Source: Caryophanales bacterium UBA6769 (GTDB lineage Bacteria > Bacillota > Bacilli > Bacillales > UBA6769). From it: a stretch of 28,758 bases of DNA. This document shows, piece by piece, positions 7,235-14,573 of this stretch. The notes beneath the pieces were generated by a model that saw only the letters and a program-made list of their open reading frames with translations, did no database searches and was not told the DNA's origin. Made by a program: the position numbers and the translations under genes. The DNA lies in NCBI GenBank assembly GCA_002453275.1, contig DKGN01000198.1, positions 1-28,758 on the forward strand. The letters are read 5' to 3'. Each line of letters begins with the position of its first letter. The first letter of the stretch is position 1.

Positions 7235-8143
7235 ATGTCAGAAGAACGCGTAATCATTTCAACGTCCGAACAAGGTATTAACATGAACATTCTCCCTTAT
7301 CGTCTTTATCAAAAAGCAAAGAGGCTAGGTATTTGGAATCCAGAGGATATTGACTTTAGCCAAGACAAAATCGATTGGGAAACGAAGTTGGAACCAGAAC
7401 AAAAAGAGGGAATTTTACGTCTCATCTCCATGTTCCAAGCCGGTGAAGAAGCAGTAACGCTTGACCTCCTTCCCCTCATTAATGTCATTGCCAAAGAAGG
7501 CCGACTAGAAGAAGAAATGTTCCTTACAACTTTTCTATGGGAAGAATCAAAGCATACTGAATTTTTTAGACTTCTCTTAAATGCGATTGGAGAAACTGGT
7601 GACCTTTCACATTATCATACAGGAACGTATAAGAAAATATTTTACGAGATTCTACCAGAAGCAATGGGACGTCTCGAGCATGACCATTCCCCGAAAGCTG
7701 TCGCAGAGGCTGCGATCATTTATAACATGCTAGTTGAAGGTATCCTTGCCGAAACAGGTTACTACTCTTTTCACCGCTCGTTATCTGATCTTGGGCTTAT
7801 GCCAGGATTAATGGAAGGTATCAATTATACGAAGCGTGATGAATCGCGTCACATCGGCTACGGAACTTACTTGTTGCAACGAATTATTTCAGAAAATCCA
7901 GAATTATATGACCATATTATGAATAAGATGATGGAAGCCGCAGTGCTCGGTAATCAAGTTGTGAGCGAAGGTGCGGAAGCTACGGCAGAAGGGAGTGCAG
8001 AATTCGAAACTGACGCTGAGGATACGAAGAAATTCGCTGAAACTCAATTTAGAGCAAGATTATCAGTTCTCCAAAGAGCTAAAGATAAACATGTTGATGA
8101 CATTTATGCTACAAAAGAAGAAGAAATTGGGGTCGTTGATTAA
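7235..8143 (+). CDS. R2-like ligand-binding oxidase (R2lox)
   Basis: The 302-residue ferritin-like protein is related to the small subunit of class I ribonucleotide reductase but fits the R2lox group. All six carboxylate/histidine ligands can be placed: E71, E104, H107, E168, E203 and H206. V74 and Y163 occupy the positions that form the Val-Tyr ether cross-link in characterised R2lox from Geobacillus kaustophilus and Mycobacterium tuberculosis. The first ligand is Glu, whereas ribonucleotide reductase R2 has Asp. R2lox assembles a Mn/Fe cofactor with O2 and binds a long-chain fatty acid-like ligand; its cellular reaction is unknown. AGGAGG precedes the chosen ATG, and an upstream extension of the frame lacks a ribosome site. 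No large reductase subunit is nearby, which argues against DNA-precursor synthesis. The downstream ALDH, DUF779 and ADH suggest oxidation of a hydrophobic substrate. Confidence 0.9.
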   Translation: MSEERVIISTSEQGINMNILPYRLYQKAKRLGIWNPEDIDFSQDKIDWETKLEPEQKEGILRLISMFQAGEEAVTLDLLPLINVIAKEGRLEEEMFLTTFLWEESKHTEFFRLLLNAIGETGDLSHYHTGTYKKIFYEILPEAMGRLEHDHSPKAVAEAAIIYNMLVEGILAETGYYSFHRSLSDLGLMPGLMEGINYTKRDESRHIGYGTYLLQRIISENPELYDHIMNKMMEAAVLGNQVVSEGAEATAEGSAEFETDAEDTKKFAETQFRARLSVLQRAKDKHVDDIYATKEEEIGVVD

Positions 8144-8158
8144 TTATTAGCTAACTAG

Positions 8159-8197
8159 AAAAAGCCGCAAAAACTTTATTACAAGCTTGCGGCTTTT
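8159..8197 (+). terminator. terminator or attenuator between R2lox and aldehyde dehydrogenase
   Basis: An 11-bp stem (AAAAGCCGCAA / TTGCGGCTTTT) with a 16-base loop is followed by a broken T-tract (TTTTAAGTTTC). No obvious promoter lies between it and the next gene, so partial read-through that sets R2lox above the dehydrogenases is plausible. Confidence 0.65.
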
Positions 8198-8238
8198 AAG
8201 TTTCTTTACACTTCGTTCTATTTCTAGGAGGGATAAAT

Positions 8239-9762
8239 TTGTCTACAAAAGTTGGTGTACAAACGTACGATCTTTTTATTAATGGAGAATGGGTACCATC
8301 ATCTAGTGGAGAAACGTTTGATGTAATTAACCCTGCAAACGGAGCTGTCGTCGCAAAAGCTGCAAAAGGTAATGCAGAAGACGTAAACAAAGCTGTCGAA
8401 GCTGCAAGCAATGCTTTTGAACAAGCTGAATGGCGTGAAATGTCACCAAATGACCGTGCCGATATTTTATTTCAAATTGGAAATAACATTGCAAAGCATG
8501 GACAAGAACTCGTTTTACTTGAAGCTTTAACGTCTGGGGGAACAATCCGTCGTGTCGGTGGAAATGATATTTTATTAATGGTTGATTTGTTTCAACAGAT
8601 GGCGAAATTTATTAAAGAATATCCATTTTCTGAAACACTACCAGAACCATTGTTTCCTGGACCAGCCCATAACTTTGTTTGGCGGGAGCCCCTAGGTGTG
8701 TGTGCGGCCATTACACCTTGGAATATGCCCCTCCTAATCGCAACGTGGAAAATTGCTCCAGCACTTGCAACTGGCAATACGATTGTTATTAAACCTGCAA
8801 GTAATACTCCTGTATCAACGCTAAAGCTTGCAGAAATTATTTCTGAAGTTGTACCTCCTGGGGTTATTAATGTCGTTCCTGGTCCTGGCGGAGATGTCGG
8901 CGAAACACTTGTCACACATCCAAAAGTCGAAAAGGTTGGTTTTACTGGCTCAACCGAAGTAGGACGTCGCATTATGATGTTAGCCTCAGGCACAATAAAA
9001 AATGTAACGCTTGAACTTGGAGGCAAATCACCAAGCATTATCTTAGAAGATGCTGATTTAGATATTGCAATTCCCGGAAGCTTATTTGGTGTATTTCTCC
9101 ACGCTGGTCAGCTATGTGAATCAGGAACGAGATTATTCGTGCCTAATTCCATTTATGATGAAGTAATTGACAAGCTAGTTGCGTTAACGAAAACCTTGAA
9201 AATTGGGCACCAGCTAGACCTAGGCACTTCAATTGGTCCAGTCATTTCTCAAGAACAAAAGGATACGATTCTTTCTTACATTGAAACAGGTAAAGCAGAA
9301 GGTGCACGCCTCGTCTGTGGAGGAAAAGAAGCAGAAGTCAAAGGTGGCGAAAACGGATTTTTCATTGAGCCGACAATCTTTGCAGATGTAACGAACGATA
9401 TGAAAATCGCACAAGAAGAGATTTTTGGACCTGTTCTTTCTGTTATTCGCTATGACACAGTTGAAGAAGCTATCGAAATGGCAAACGACTCTATCTATGG
9501 ACTAGCTAGTGGAGTGTGGACAAAAGATGTGAATAAAGCATATGACATAGCTCGCAAATTAAAAGCCGGTGTCGTCTGGATTAACGATTGGCACATGCTC
9601 CGTAACGATGCACCTTTCGGCGGCTACAAACAGAGTGGAATCGGACGCGAAATGGGTAAATATTCACTTGATGCGTACACACAATTAAAGCACGTTCATA
9701 CATCGATGGTTCATGAAATTAAAGAGCGTCGTGCATTCGGAGTATTATTTCCAGAAGAGTAA
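8239..9762 (+). CDS. NAD(P)-dependent aldehyde dehydrogenase, copy 1
   Basis: The 507-residue protein is a full-length ALDH superfamily enzyme. Visible landmarks are N162 in TPWNMP (oxyanion site), FTGSTEVGRR (cofactor-binding turn), the general base E259 in LELGGKSP, the nucleophile C293 in GQLCESG, and the C-terminal FGGYKQSGIGRE loop. It oxidises an aldehyde to the acid in the cytoplasm. Translation starts at TTG after AGGAGGG. The DUF779 gene follows after 8 bases and an iron-type ADH after that, so the two enzymes probably act in sequence. A paralogue of the same length, roughly 85% identical by eye, is at 25862-27385. Exact substrate unknown. Confidence 0.93.
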   Translation: MSTKVGVQTYDLFINGEWVPSSSGETFDVINPANGAVVAKAAKGNAEDVNKAVEAASNAFEQAEWREMSPNDRADILFQIGNNIAKHGQELVLLEALTSGGTIRRVGGNDILLMVDLFQQMAKFIKEYPFSETLPEPLFPGPAHNFVWREPLGVCAAITPWNMPLLIATWKIAPALATGNTIVIKPASNTPVSTLKLAEIISEVVPPGVINVVPGPGGDVGETLVTHPKVEKVGFTGSTEVGRRIMMLASGTIKNVTLELGGKSPSIILEDADLDIAIPGSLFGVFLHAGQLCESGTRLFVPNSIYDEVIDKLVALTKTLKIGHQLDLGTSIGPVISQEQKDTILSYIETGKAEGARLVCGGKEAEVKGGENGFFIEPTIFADVTNDMKIAQEEIFGPVLSVIRYDTVEEAIEMANDSIYGLASGVWTKDVNKAYDIARKLKAGVVWINDWHMLRNDAPFGGYKQSGIGREMGKYSLDAYTQLKHVHTSMVHEIKERRAFGVLFPEE

Positions 9763-9770
9763 GGTGAACT

Positions 9771-10100
9771 ATGGATAATGTAAAAATAAGTGAGAAGGCA
9801 AAACAGTTCATTGATTCAATTGAAACGACAACAGAAAGTGAACTCGTCATGTTCATTGGTAGCGGGTGCTGTGATGGTCCTGTTCCTCAATTGTTTAAAA
9901 AGTCAGAAACAATCATCCCAGCACTGCATGACGTCATTTACGAGCAAGACCGTCTTACAGTTTATTTTATCGCACCAATGAAATTCGACCCCTTCCTTCA
10001 CTATACGATTGATTTACGAACGGGAATTATAAACGACAGTTTTTCAATTGAAAGCCGTTATGATTGTCAATTTATTTTACGAACCGAAAAAATAAATTAG
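9771..10100 (+). CDS. DUF779 family protein (aldehyde dehydrogenase partner gene)
   Basis: The 109-residue protein carries the conserved DUF779 core with a vicinal cysteine pair (C33, C34) in GSGCCDGPVPQLF, followed by beta-rich sequence. The family's function is not established, but its genes are repeatedly found beside aldehyde dehydrogenases in Actinobacteria, Proteobacteria and Bacilli. The gene sits 8 bases after ALDH and 32 bases before ADH, so it is co-translated with both. The CC pair suggests metal or thiol chemistry such as cofactor protection or aldehyde relay (inference). The second ALDH/ADH pair in this window has no such gene. Confidence 0.85.
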   Translation: MDNVKISEKAKQFIDSIETTTESELVMFIGSGCCDGPVPQLFKKSETIIPALHDVIYEQDRLTVYFIAPMKFDPFLHYTIDLRTGIINDSFSIESRYDCQFILRTEKIN

Positions 10101-10132
10101 CCATTATTTAGAAAGTGTCGAGGTGAATAAAA

Positions 10133-11347
10133 ATGAGTACAAGCTATTCCAATTTCTTGTTATCAACCGCCATCCATAGTGGTTCTCAAACGAGGGCCAT
10201 GATTCCAGATCTTTTTCGTGGACTAGGAGCTAAGCGTATCGTACTTTTTAGTGATAAAGGACTTGAAGCAGCTGGTATTGTCGATAAAGTAGCGGAGATT
10301 TTCAAGCAAACTCCGCATGGAATTGGTCCAGAGATTGTCGGCATTTTTACAGATATTGATCAAGACGCTGGAAGTGTATCGGTAAATGAGGCAACTCGTT
10401 ATGCAAGAGAAATAGCGGCCGATGGATTGCTTGCGGTCGGTGGCGGAAGTGTTATTGATGCTGTAAAAGGAGTGAAGTTTGCACTTCATTACGGGGCAAC
10501 AGATATTAAAGACATGATGCCAAGTGGACTCAACTACTTCAGATGGCCCGAAGCAAATCAAATTCCAATTCCACACATCACCGTCCCAACAACAGCGGGA
10601 ACGGGATCAGAAGTTTCCCCAATTGCGGTCATTTACAATGAAGAGGCTAAGCTGAAATCAAATATCATTCATCCGTTTCTTGGCTCAACTATGGCTGTTT
10701 TAGATCCGGATTTAACAGTTGGCTTGCCTCCATTTATAACGGCATTCACAGGTTTTGACGCTCTAACACATGCGATTGAAGCATTAGTCTCTCCTAAGGC
10801 TACACCTTTTACAGATGCGCATGCACTGCAAACGGTCCGCATGATTACAAATGCCCTACCAGAAGCTGTCAAAAATGGTGATAACTTAAATGCTCGAATG
10901 GAGATGCTACAGGCAAGTACAATGGGGATAATCGCCTTTAGCTTTTCACTGAGTGCCATCCCTATCCACAACTTAGCTCATGCATATGGAGCCTTGTTCC
11001 GAATTCCGCATGGTCTAGCCAACGCTGTCTTTTTACCTCTCGTAATGGAGGCAATACCTACCCATTACTTACCGAAAATTGATCAACTTGCAGAAGCATT
11101 TGGTTTAGACGTACGAAATGAATCACGTGAAAATATGCTTGCAGCGGTCGTTACATTCATAAAAGAATTACAACAAGAGGTCGGATTGCCGAATGATTTT
11201 GCAGATTACGACATTCCTGCAAATGCACGTCAAACGATCGTTCAAGCAGTTGAAGCTGACCCCGCTGGGATCAACTTCCCTATCCCATCCCATATTATCG
11301 CTTCCATTGGTAAACATGTAAGAGGAACAGAAAAGCAAACAACATAA
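10133..11347 (+). CDS. iron-type (group III) alcohol dehydrogenase, copy 1
   Basis: The 404-residue protein belongs to the iron-containing ADH family. It has the nucleotide-binding GGGSVIDAVKG (about residue 101), TTAGTGSEV (about 152), and metal ligands D209 and H213 (DALTH), H279 (HNLAH) and H293 (PHG), spaced as in the FucO type. It would interconvert an alcohol and an aldehyde or ketone with NAD(P) in the cytoplasm. The ribosome site is GAGGTGA. As last gene of the unit it probably supplies the aldehyde oxidised by the upstream ALDH. A close paralogue is at 24627-25832; the C-terminal ends of the two differ most. Substrate not readable. Confidence 0.93.
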   Translation: MSTSYSNFLLSTAIHSGSQTRAMIPDLFRGLGAKRIVLFSDKGLEAAGIVDKVAEIFKQTPHGIGPEIVGIFTDIDQDAGSVSVNEATRYAREIAADGLLAVGGGSVIDAVKGVKFALHYGATDIKDMMPSGLNYFRWPEANQIPIPHITVPTTAGTGSEVSPIAVIYNEEAKLKSNIIHPFLGSTMAVLDPDLTVGLPPFITAFTGFDALTHAIEALVSPKATPFTDAHALQTVRMITNALPEAVKNGDNLNARMEMLQASTMGIIAFSFSLSAIPIHNLAHAYGALFRIPHGLANAVFLPLVMEAIPTHYLPKIDQLAEAFGLDVRNESRENMLAAVVTFIKELQQEVGLPNDFADYDIPANARQTIVQAVEADPAGINFPIPSHIIASIGKHVRGTEKQTT

Positions 11348-11357
11348 CGAACAAGCG

Positions 11358-11390
11358 AACACCACTTGGTAACCAAGTGGTGTTTTATTT
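11358..11390 (+). terminator. terminator after the alcohol dehydrogenase, shared with YihY
   Basis: An 11-bp perfect stem (ACACCACTTGG / CCAAGTGGTGT) with a 3-base loop is followed by TTTTATTTATT. It also overlaps the 3' end of the convergent yihY-like gene. Confidence 0.9.
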
Positions 11391-12212
11391 ATTCATTCGG
11401 TAACGATGGATAACAACGTTTACTATGCCACCGAGAATAATAATAAAAGCCGAAACATAAAACCATATCATTAAAATAATAACTCCACCTAAACTTCCAT
11501 ACGTAGCCGAGTAATTACCGAAATTCGTTACGTAATAAGAAAAGCCTAGTGAAGAGATCAACCAACCAATCGTTGCAAACACACCGCCAATGATCACTTC
11601 TTTAAATTCTAGGCGTTTGTTCGGCGCGATATAATAAATAAAGGTAATCACAAATGAAATGATCGCATAACTTAAAATCCAACGAGTCACTTCCCACGCT
11701 ATGAGAAATCCTTCTGTTAAACCTAAGTAAGTCGTAAGAAATTGACCGATCATTTTTCCAAACACTGGTAATACAAGCGCTACAACAATGACAATAATCA
11801 TTCCTAAAGTCAGTAATATCGCCAACAAGCGAATGACGAGGAAGGAACGCGATTCTTCTACTTCATAAGCATGGTTAAGCCCACGAATAATTCCATTTAT
11901 TGCATTAGAAGCAGACCAAATCGTCGCAATAATCCCGAAAGAAAGCAATCCACCTTTTTTCGAACCGAAAATAGCGTTTAAATTATCATCTACTAGTTGC
12001 ATCGCTTCATCGGGAACATAAGGCCTCAGTAATTCAACAAACTCTTCTCCTGTAAATCCAAGCATAGGTAATAAAGTAACTACAAAAATTAAAAAAGGAA
12101 AGAGCGACAGCAAAAAATAATAGGCCAGTTGTGCGGCTAGTTCTGTCGCCCTTACATCCTTTACCCTCTCAAGCATTGATTTTGCAAATTGAGTAATTTC
12201 CCCACTTGACAC
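11385..12212 (-). CDS. YihY/BrkB family membrane protein (YfkH-like)
   Basis: The 275-residue protein has about six membrane segments and family motifs RATELAAQLAYYFLLSLFPF near the N-terminus, ATIWSASNAINGIIRGLNHAY in the middle and GGVIILMIWFYVSAFIIILG at the end. The YihY family was once mislabelled RNase BN and its transport role is unclear. The GTG used sits nine bases after GAGGTG; a GTG four codons earlier falls inside the ribosome site itself. The YtxH-like gene lies just upstream. The nearby phosphatase and YtxH genes recall the yfkH-yfkI-yfkJ group of B. subtilis. Confidence 0.9.
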   Translation of the reverse strand: MSSGEITQFAKSMLERVKDVRATELAAQLAYYFLLSLFPFLIFVVTLLPMLGFTGEEFVELLRPYVPDEAMQLVDDNLNAIFGSKKGGLLSFGIIATIWSASNAINGIIRGLNHAYEVEESRSFLVIRLLAILLTLGMIIVIVVALVLPVFGKMIGQFLTTYLGLTEGFLIAWEVTRWILSYAIISFVITFIYYIAPNKRLEFKEVIIGGVFATIGWLISSLGFSYYVTNFGNYSATYGSLGGVIILMIWFYVSAFIIILGGIVNVVIHRYRMNK

Positions 12213-12232
12213 TTTACAATTCACCTCGTTAC

Positions 12233-12664
12233 TTAATGCAGTTTAGATAAATGTTCTCCGTCTCTTTCAGGCTGTGTATTGTCTGAACTTGCATTGATGT
12301 TAACGAGACTGTTACCAACCTCTTTCATCTCTTGACCCGCGTTTTTTGCAGACTCAATTACTTTTGTGGAAGTCATTCTTACGTCTTCCATTTGCTCTAG
12401 CATGTCTTGCAACTGAACAGACACCTCTTTCATACTGTCAGTCACTTGCTCAATGTTTCTCCTTATTTGATTCATAAACGTTCTTGGGTCTTCCCTTACT
12501 CCGACAATCCATTGCTTTGTTTTGCTCCCATATGTCTTTGTTCTATCCATGACCGATTCTCGTACTCGCTTATCGAACATCACAACCGCCATTCCTGCTA
12601 TTGTCCCCATCATGGCACCGGTAAATAGTTTCTTCTTCATGTGGTTGTCATTCATCGCTGTCAT
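12233..12664 (-). CDS. YtxH-domain protein (YfkI-like)
   Basis: The 143-residue protein has an N-terminal membrane helix (LFTGAMMGTIAGMAVVMF, about 13-30), a basic stretch with DKRVRESV, and a long amphipathic coiled-coil-prone region (about 60-125). YtxH proteins are small membrane-anchored proteins linked to general stress; the molecular role is unknown. GGAGGAG lies close to the ATG. It is 20 bases upstream of the YihY-like gene and probably shares its transcript. Confidence 0.82.
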   Translation of the reverse strand: MTAMNDNHMKKKLFTGAMMGTIAGMAVVMFDKRVRESVMDRTKTYGSKTKQWIVGVREDPRTFMNQIRRNIEQVTDSMKEVSVQLQDMLEQMEDVRMTSTKVIESAKNAGQEMKEVGNSLVNINASSDNTQPERDGEHLSKLH

Positions 12665-12738
12665 ACTCCTCCTCTTAATAAATTTCTCTTTTACTTTACC
12701 CCCACATCTAAGTTCTAAACGATGTTCCTATGTAAAGC

Positions 12739-12752
12739 ACCTAATATTAGGT
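12739..12752. promoter_or_regulatory. 14-bp perfect palindrome with adjacent -10 element
   Basis: ACCTAATATTAGGT lies seven bases before a TATAAT at 12760-12765, where the -35 region of that promoter would be. It is a good candidate operator for the 114-residue gene that follows and for the divergent YtxH-YihY genes. Confidence 0.45.
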
Positions 12753-12796
12753 AAATGAATATAATAATTGGAAACAAAGGAGGTCGCCCTATAAAT

Positions 12797-13141
12797 ATGC
12801 AAAAGGTAGATAATTATTCAAACCATTCACCACCCCTTATAACGAAGGATGAATGTCACAGTTATCTTGACTGCGAAGTTGTTATTACATTAAAAGATCA
12901 TAACGTCGTTCGTGCAATCATTATTAACGTTGATGATCACAATATCACAGTTTTAATTCGTCACCATAATAGCAGGGAACAGCAAATGTTTCGACACACA
13001 GATGAGCGGATCTATCGTCCCCGCTATCCAAATTATCGCTACCGCAGACTCTTACTTCCTTTAGTTTCCATTGCTGCATTAAGCCTGCTCCCTTACGCAA
13101 CCTATCCATACTCTTATTACCCACCTTATCCATTTTATTAA
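12797..13141 (+). CDS. hypothetical protein with Tyr/Pro-rich tail
   Basis: The 114-residue product is not recognised. Residues about 20-60 form a beta-rich segment (CEVVITLKDHNVVRAIIINVDDHNITVLI) resembling a small SH3- or Sm-like barrel. Then come a basic RYPNYRYRR stretch, one hydrophobic segment and a tail of Tyr and Pro. Such tails are common in Bacillus spore-layer proteins, but sporulation control is not shown. AAAGGAGGT lies 12 bases before the ATG, which is long; an in-frame ATG at 12755 precedes the ribosome site and is unlikely. The gene is inserted between the YtxH and phosphatase genes on the opposite strand. Confidence 0.65.
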   Translation: MQKVDNYSNHSPPLITKDECHSYLDCEVVITLKDHNVVRAIIINVDDHNITVLIRHHNSREQQMFRHTDERIYRPRYPNYRYRRLLLPLVSIAALSLLPYATYPYSYYPPYPFY

Positions 13142-13168
13142 GCCTCTGCTATCGAGTAACAGAGGCTT
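13140..13168. terminator. hairpin between convergent genes
   Basis: A 9-bp stem, AAGCCTCTG / CAGAGGCTT, overlaps the stop codon of the plus-strand gene and lies just past the end of the phosphatase gene. The T-tract is weak on both sides, so efficiency is uncertain. Confidence 0.5.
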
Positions 13169-13174
13169 CCTTTA

Positions 13175-13645
13175 CTAAGCTAATTTTTCAGTTTTAATTC
13201 GACTTAATAACACTTCACAACCTTCTAAAACCATGTCGTAGACTTCGTCAAAGTTACCAGTAAAGTATGGATCAGGAACATCCTGAATTGGTGAATGCTC
13301 GATTAAGTCAAGAAAACGTGTAAATGTTACACCTTCTTTTTCCTTAATCACTTTCTTTAAGTCCGTTAAATTTTGACTATCCATAGCAATAATATAATCG
13401 AAAGTGTCACTATCTTTGGAAACGATTTGTCTTGCTTTCATTCCATCATAGTTTATTTTATTTTCTTTTAAGATTGCAATTGTTCCTTCATGTGGTGAAT
13501 TGCCAATATGCCAATCGCCAGTACCAGCTGAATCAACTTGTATTTTATCCTGCAGACCTTCTCGCTTGACGAGATCTCGCAAAACAGCCTCAGCCATCGG
13601 TGAACGACAAATATTCCCTAAACAAACGAATAAAACATGAACCAT
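13175..13645 (-). CDS. yfkJ: low-molecular-weight protein tyrosine phosphatase
   Basis: The 156-residue protein has the complete P-loop CLGNICRS (nucleophile C8, R14) and the general acid D125 in DVPDPYFTG. It is close in sequence and length to B. subtilis YfkJ. These enzymes remove phosphate from tyrosine, and some act on arginine; the family residue that separates the two classes was not checked. The second of two adjacent ATGs after GGGGGAAA is used, giving the usual MxxVLFVCLGNICRSP start. A longer TTG-initiated form is unlikely. Confidence 0.92.
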   Translation of the reverse strand: MVHVLFVCLGNICRSPMAEAVLRDLVKREGLQDKIQVDSAGTGDWHIGNSPHEGTIAILKENKINYDGMKARQIVSKDSDTFDYIIAMDSQNLTDLKKVIKEKEGVTFTRFLDLIEHSPIQDVPDPYFTGNFDEVYDMVLEGCEVLLSRIKTEKLA

Positions 13646-13697
13646 CATTTTCCCCCATCTCAATGTAATATCTTTAGTTTAACAAATTAAATTTAAT

Positions 13698-13737
13698 TAA
13701 AAAAGAAAGGAGTCGTGGCATCCGACACCGCGACTCC
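13698..13737 (-). terminator. terminator after the 40-residue zinc-ribbon gene
   Basis: A 10-bp stem with one G-U pair (GGAGTCGTGG / CCGCGACTCC on the plus strand) is followed on the minus strand by TTTCTTTTTT. Confidence 0.82.
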
Positions 13738-13751
13738 TGTTAATGTTATTA

Positions 13752-13874
13752 TTAATCTAAACTTCCCACACCATTACATAGTGGACAAGGTACGACCTTT
13801 GATTCAAAGTCAGTGACATCTTTGACGAGCATTTCGACTTCTCCATTTCCCAAACACTTCGGACAATCTCCCAT
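13752..13874 (-). CDS. 40-residue zinc-ribbon protein with two CxxC pairs
   Basis: This short gene starts at an ATG seven bases after GGGAGG. The 40-residue product carries CPKC at C4-C7 followed by LGNGE, and CPLC followed by NGVGS. The CxxCxGxG spacing resembles one DnaJ-type zinc-finger pair, so it should bind one zinc ion. It has its own predicted promoter (13923-13951) and terminator, which supports a real independent gene. Function unknown; it may be a small chaperone- or RNA-binding accessory. Confidence 0.75.
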   Translation of the reverse strand: MGDCPKCLGNGEVEMLVKDVTDFESKVVPCPLCNGVGSLD

Positions 13875-13904
13875 TTCATTACCTCCCACTTTGTTATAGT
13901 ACAG

Positions 13905-13930
13905 TATATTATATTTTAAATTATAATATA
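13905..13930. repeat. AT-only inverted repeat over the zinc-ribbon promoter
   Basis: TATATTATA and TATAATATA are perfect 9-bp arms 8 bases apart. The repeat overlaps the -10 element of the promoter below, so it could be an operator, although AT-rich repeats are often chance. Confidence 0.3.
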
Positions 13931-13951
13931 ACAGGTTTTATGTTTTTGCAA
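13923..13951 (-). promoter_or_regulatory. predicted sigma-A promoter for the zinc-ribbon gene
   Basis: On the minus strand: TTGCAA, a 17-base spacer and TATTAT, about 50 bases before the ATG. Confidence 0.45.
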
Positions 13952-13979
13952 CTCATTTTTCAAAAATAATCTAATCTTC

Positions 13980-14008
13980 TTGTTCGCAACTTCATGCCTA
14001 TCTATGTT
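13980..14008 (+). promoter_or_regulatory. predicted promoter for the YlbF-family gene
   Basis: TTGTTC, a 17-base spacer and TATGTT, leaving a leader of about 60 bases before the ATG at 14075. Confidence 0.4.
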
Positions 14009-14074
14009 ACGATGGACAAAAGAACAGATAAACTGTTCTCTAATTTTAAAATTCACCTCGTAAGGAGTGTTTAT

Positions 14075-14506
14075 ATGTCAGTTGAAACTGATAAAAACCC
14101 AATTATTGAAATGACGGAAAAATTATGTGAAGCGATTTTAGAGCAACCTGAATATAAAGAGATTAACGACAAGCTAAATACGTTTACTTATAACGAAAAT
14201 TCAAAAGTCCTTTATCAATCTTTATATGAACATCAGATAAGATTACAGGAAAAACAGCAACAAGGCTTACCAGTTAGTGAAGAAGAAACACAAGCATTCC
14301 AGGCAGAGTATGAAGCACTGCTAGAGGATGAAGCTGCAAGAGGATTTATCGAGGCCCAACAAGCAATTGAAGAAATTGAGCAAACGGTAAATATGTACGT
14401 CAGCAATACAATTAAATTAGGCCGGGTTCCAACCCCAGCAGATTTCCAAGCTAGTTCTGGAGGCTGTGGTTGTGGCGGCGGAGGCTGCGGCTGTAGCGGT
14501 CACTAA
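14075..14506 (+). CDS. YlbF/YmcA-family protein with Cys/Gly-rich tail
   Basis: The 143-residue protein is mostly alpha-helical (about 10-120), as in the Com_YlbF family, and ends in a tail with four cysteines (GGCGCGGGGCGCSGH). B. subtilis YlbF has a similar Cys/Gly tail. With YmcA and YaaT, YlbF forms a complex that supports RNase Y-dependent mRNA maturation and carries iron-sulfur clusters. AAGGAG lies 7 bases before the ATG; an earlier frame start has no ribosome site. The helical part differs enough from B. subtilis YlbF that this may be an additional family member, not the orthologue. Confidence 0.82.
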   Translation: MSVETDKNPIIEMTEKLCEAILEQPEYKEINDKLNTFTYNENSKVLYQSLYEHQIRLQEKQQQGLPVSEEETQAFQAEYEALLEDEAARGFIEAQQAIEEIEQTVNMYVSNTIKLGRVPTPADFQASSGGCGCGGGGCGCSGH

Positions 14507-14518
14507 ACAAACTAAATC

Positions 14519-14562
14519 TGCACCGTCAAATGAATGTTAACCATTTGGCGGTGCAATTTTTT
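14519..14562 (+). terminator. terminator after the YlbF-family gene
   Basis: A stem of about 13 bp (GCACCGTCAAATG / CATTTGGCGGTGC, one G-U pair) is followed by six T. Confidence 0.88.
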
Positions 14563-14573
14563 GTTAGACGTTT

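Noticed and set aside
7235..8143. Reading the R2-like gene as a ribonucleotide reductase small subunit (NrdB/NrdF).
   Set aside because: First ligand is Glu, the Val-Tyr cross-link positions are those of R2lox, length is about 300, and no large subunit gene is adjacent.
8592..9038. A 148-residue frame antisense to ALDH1, mirrored antisense to ALDH2 (26559-26957).
   Set aside because: Both arise from the codon pattern of the dehydrogenase on the other strand; their similarity follows from the paralogy of the ALDH genes.
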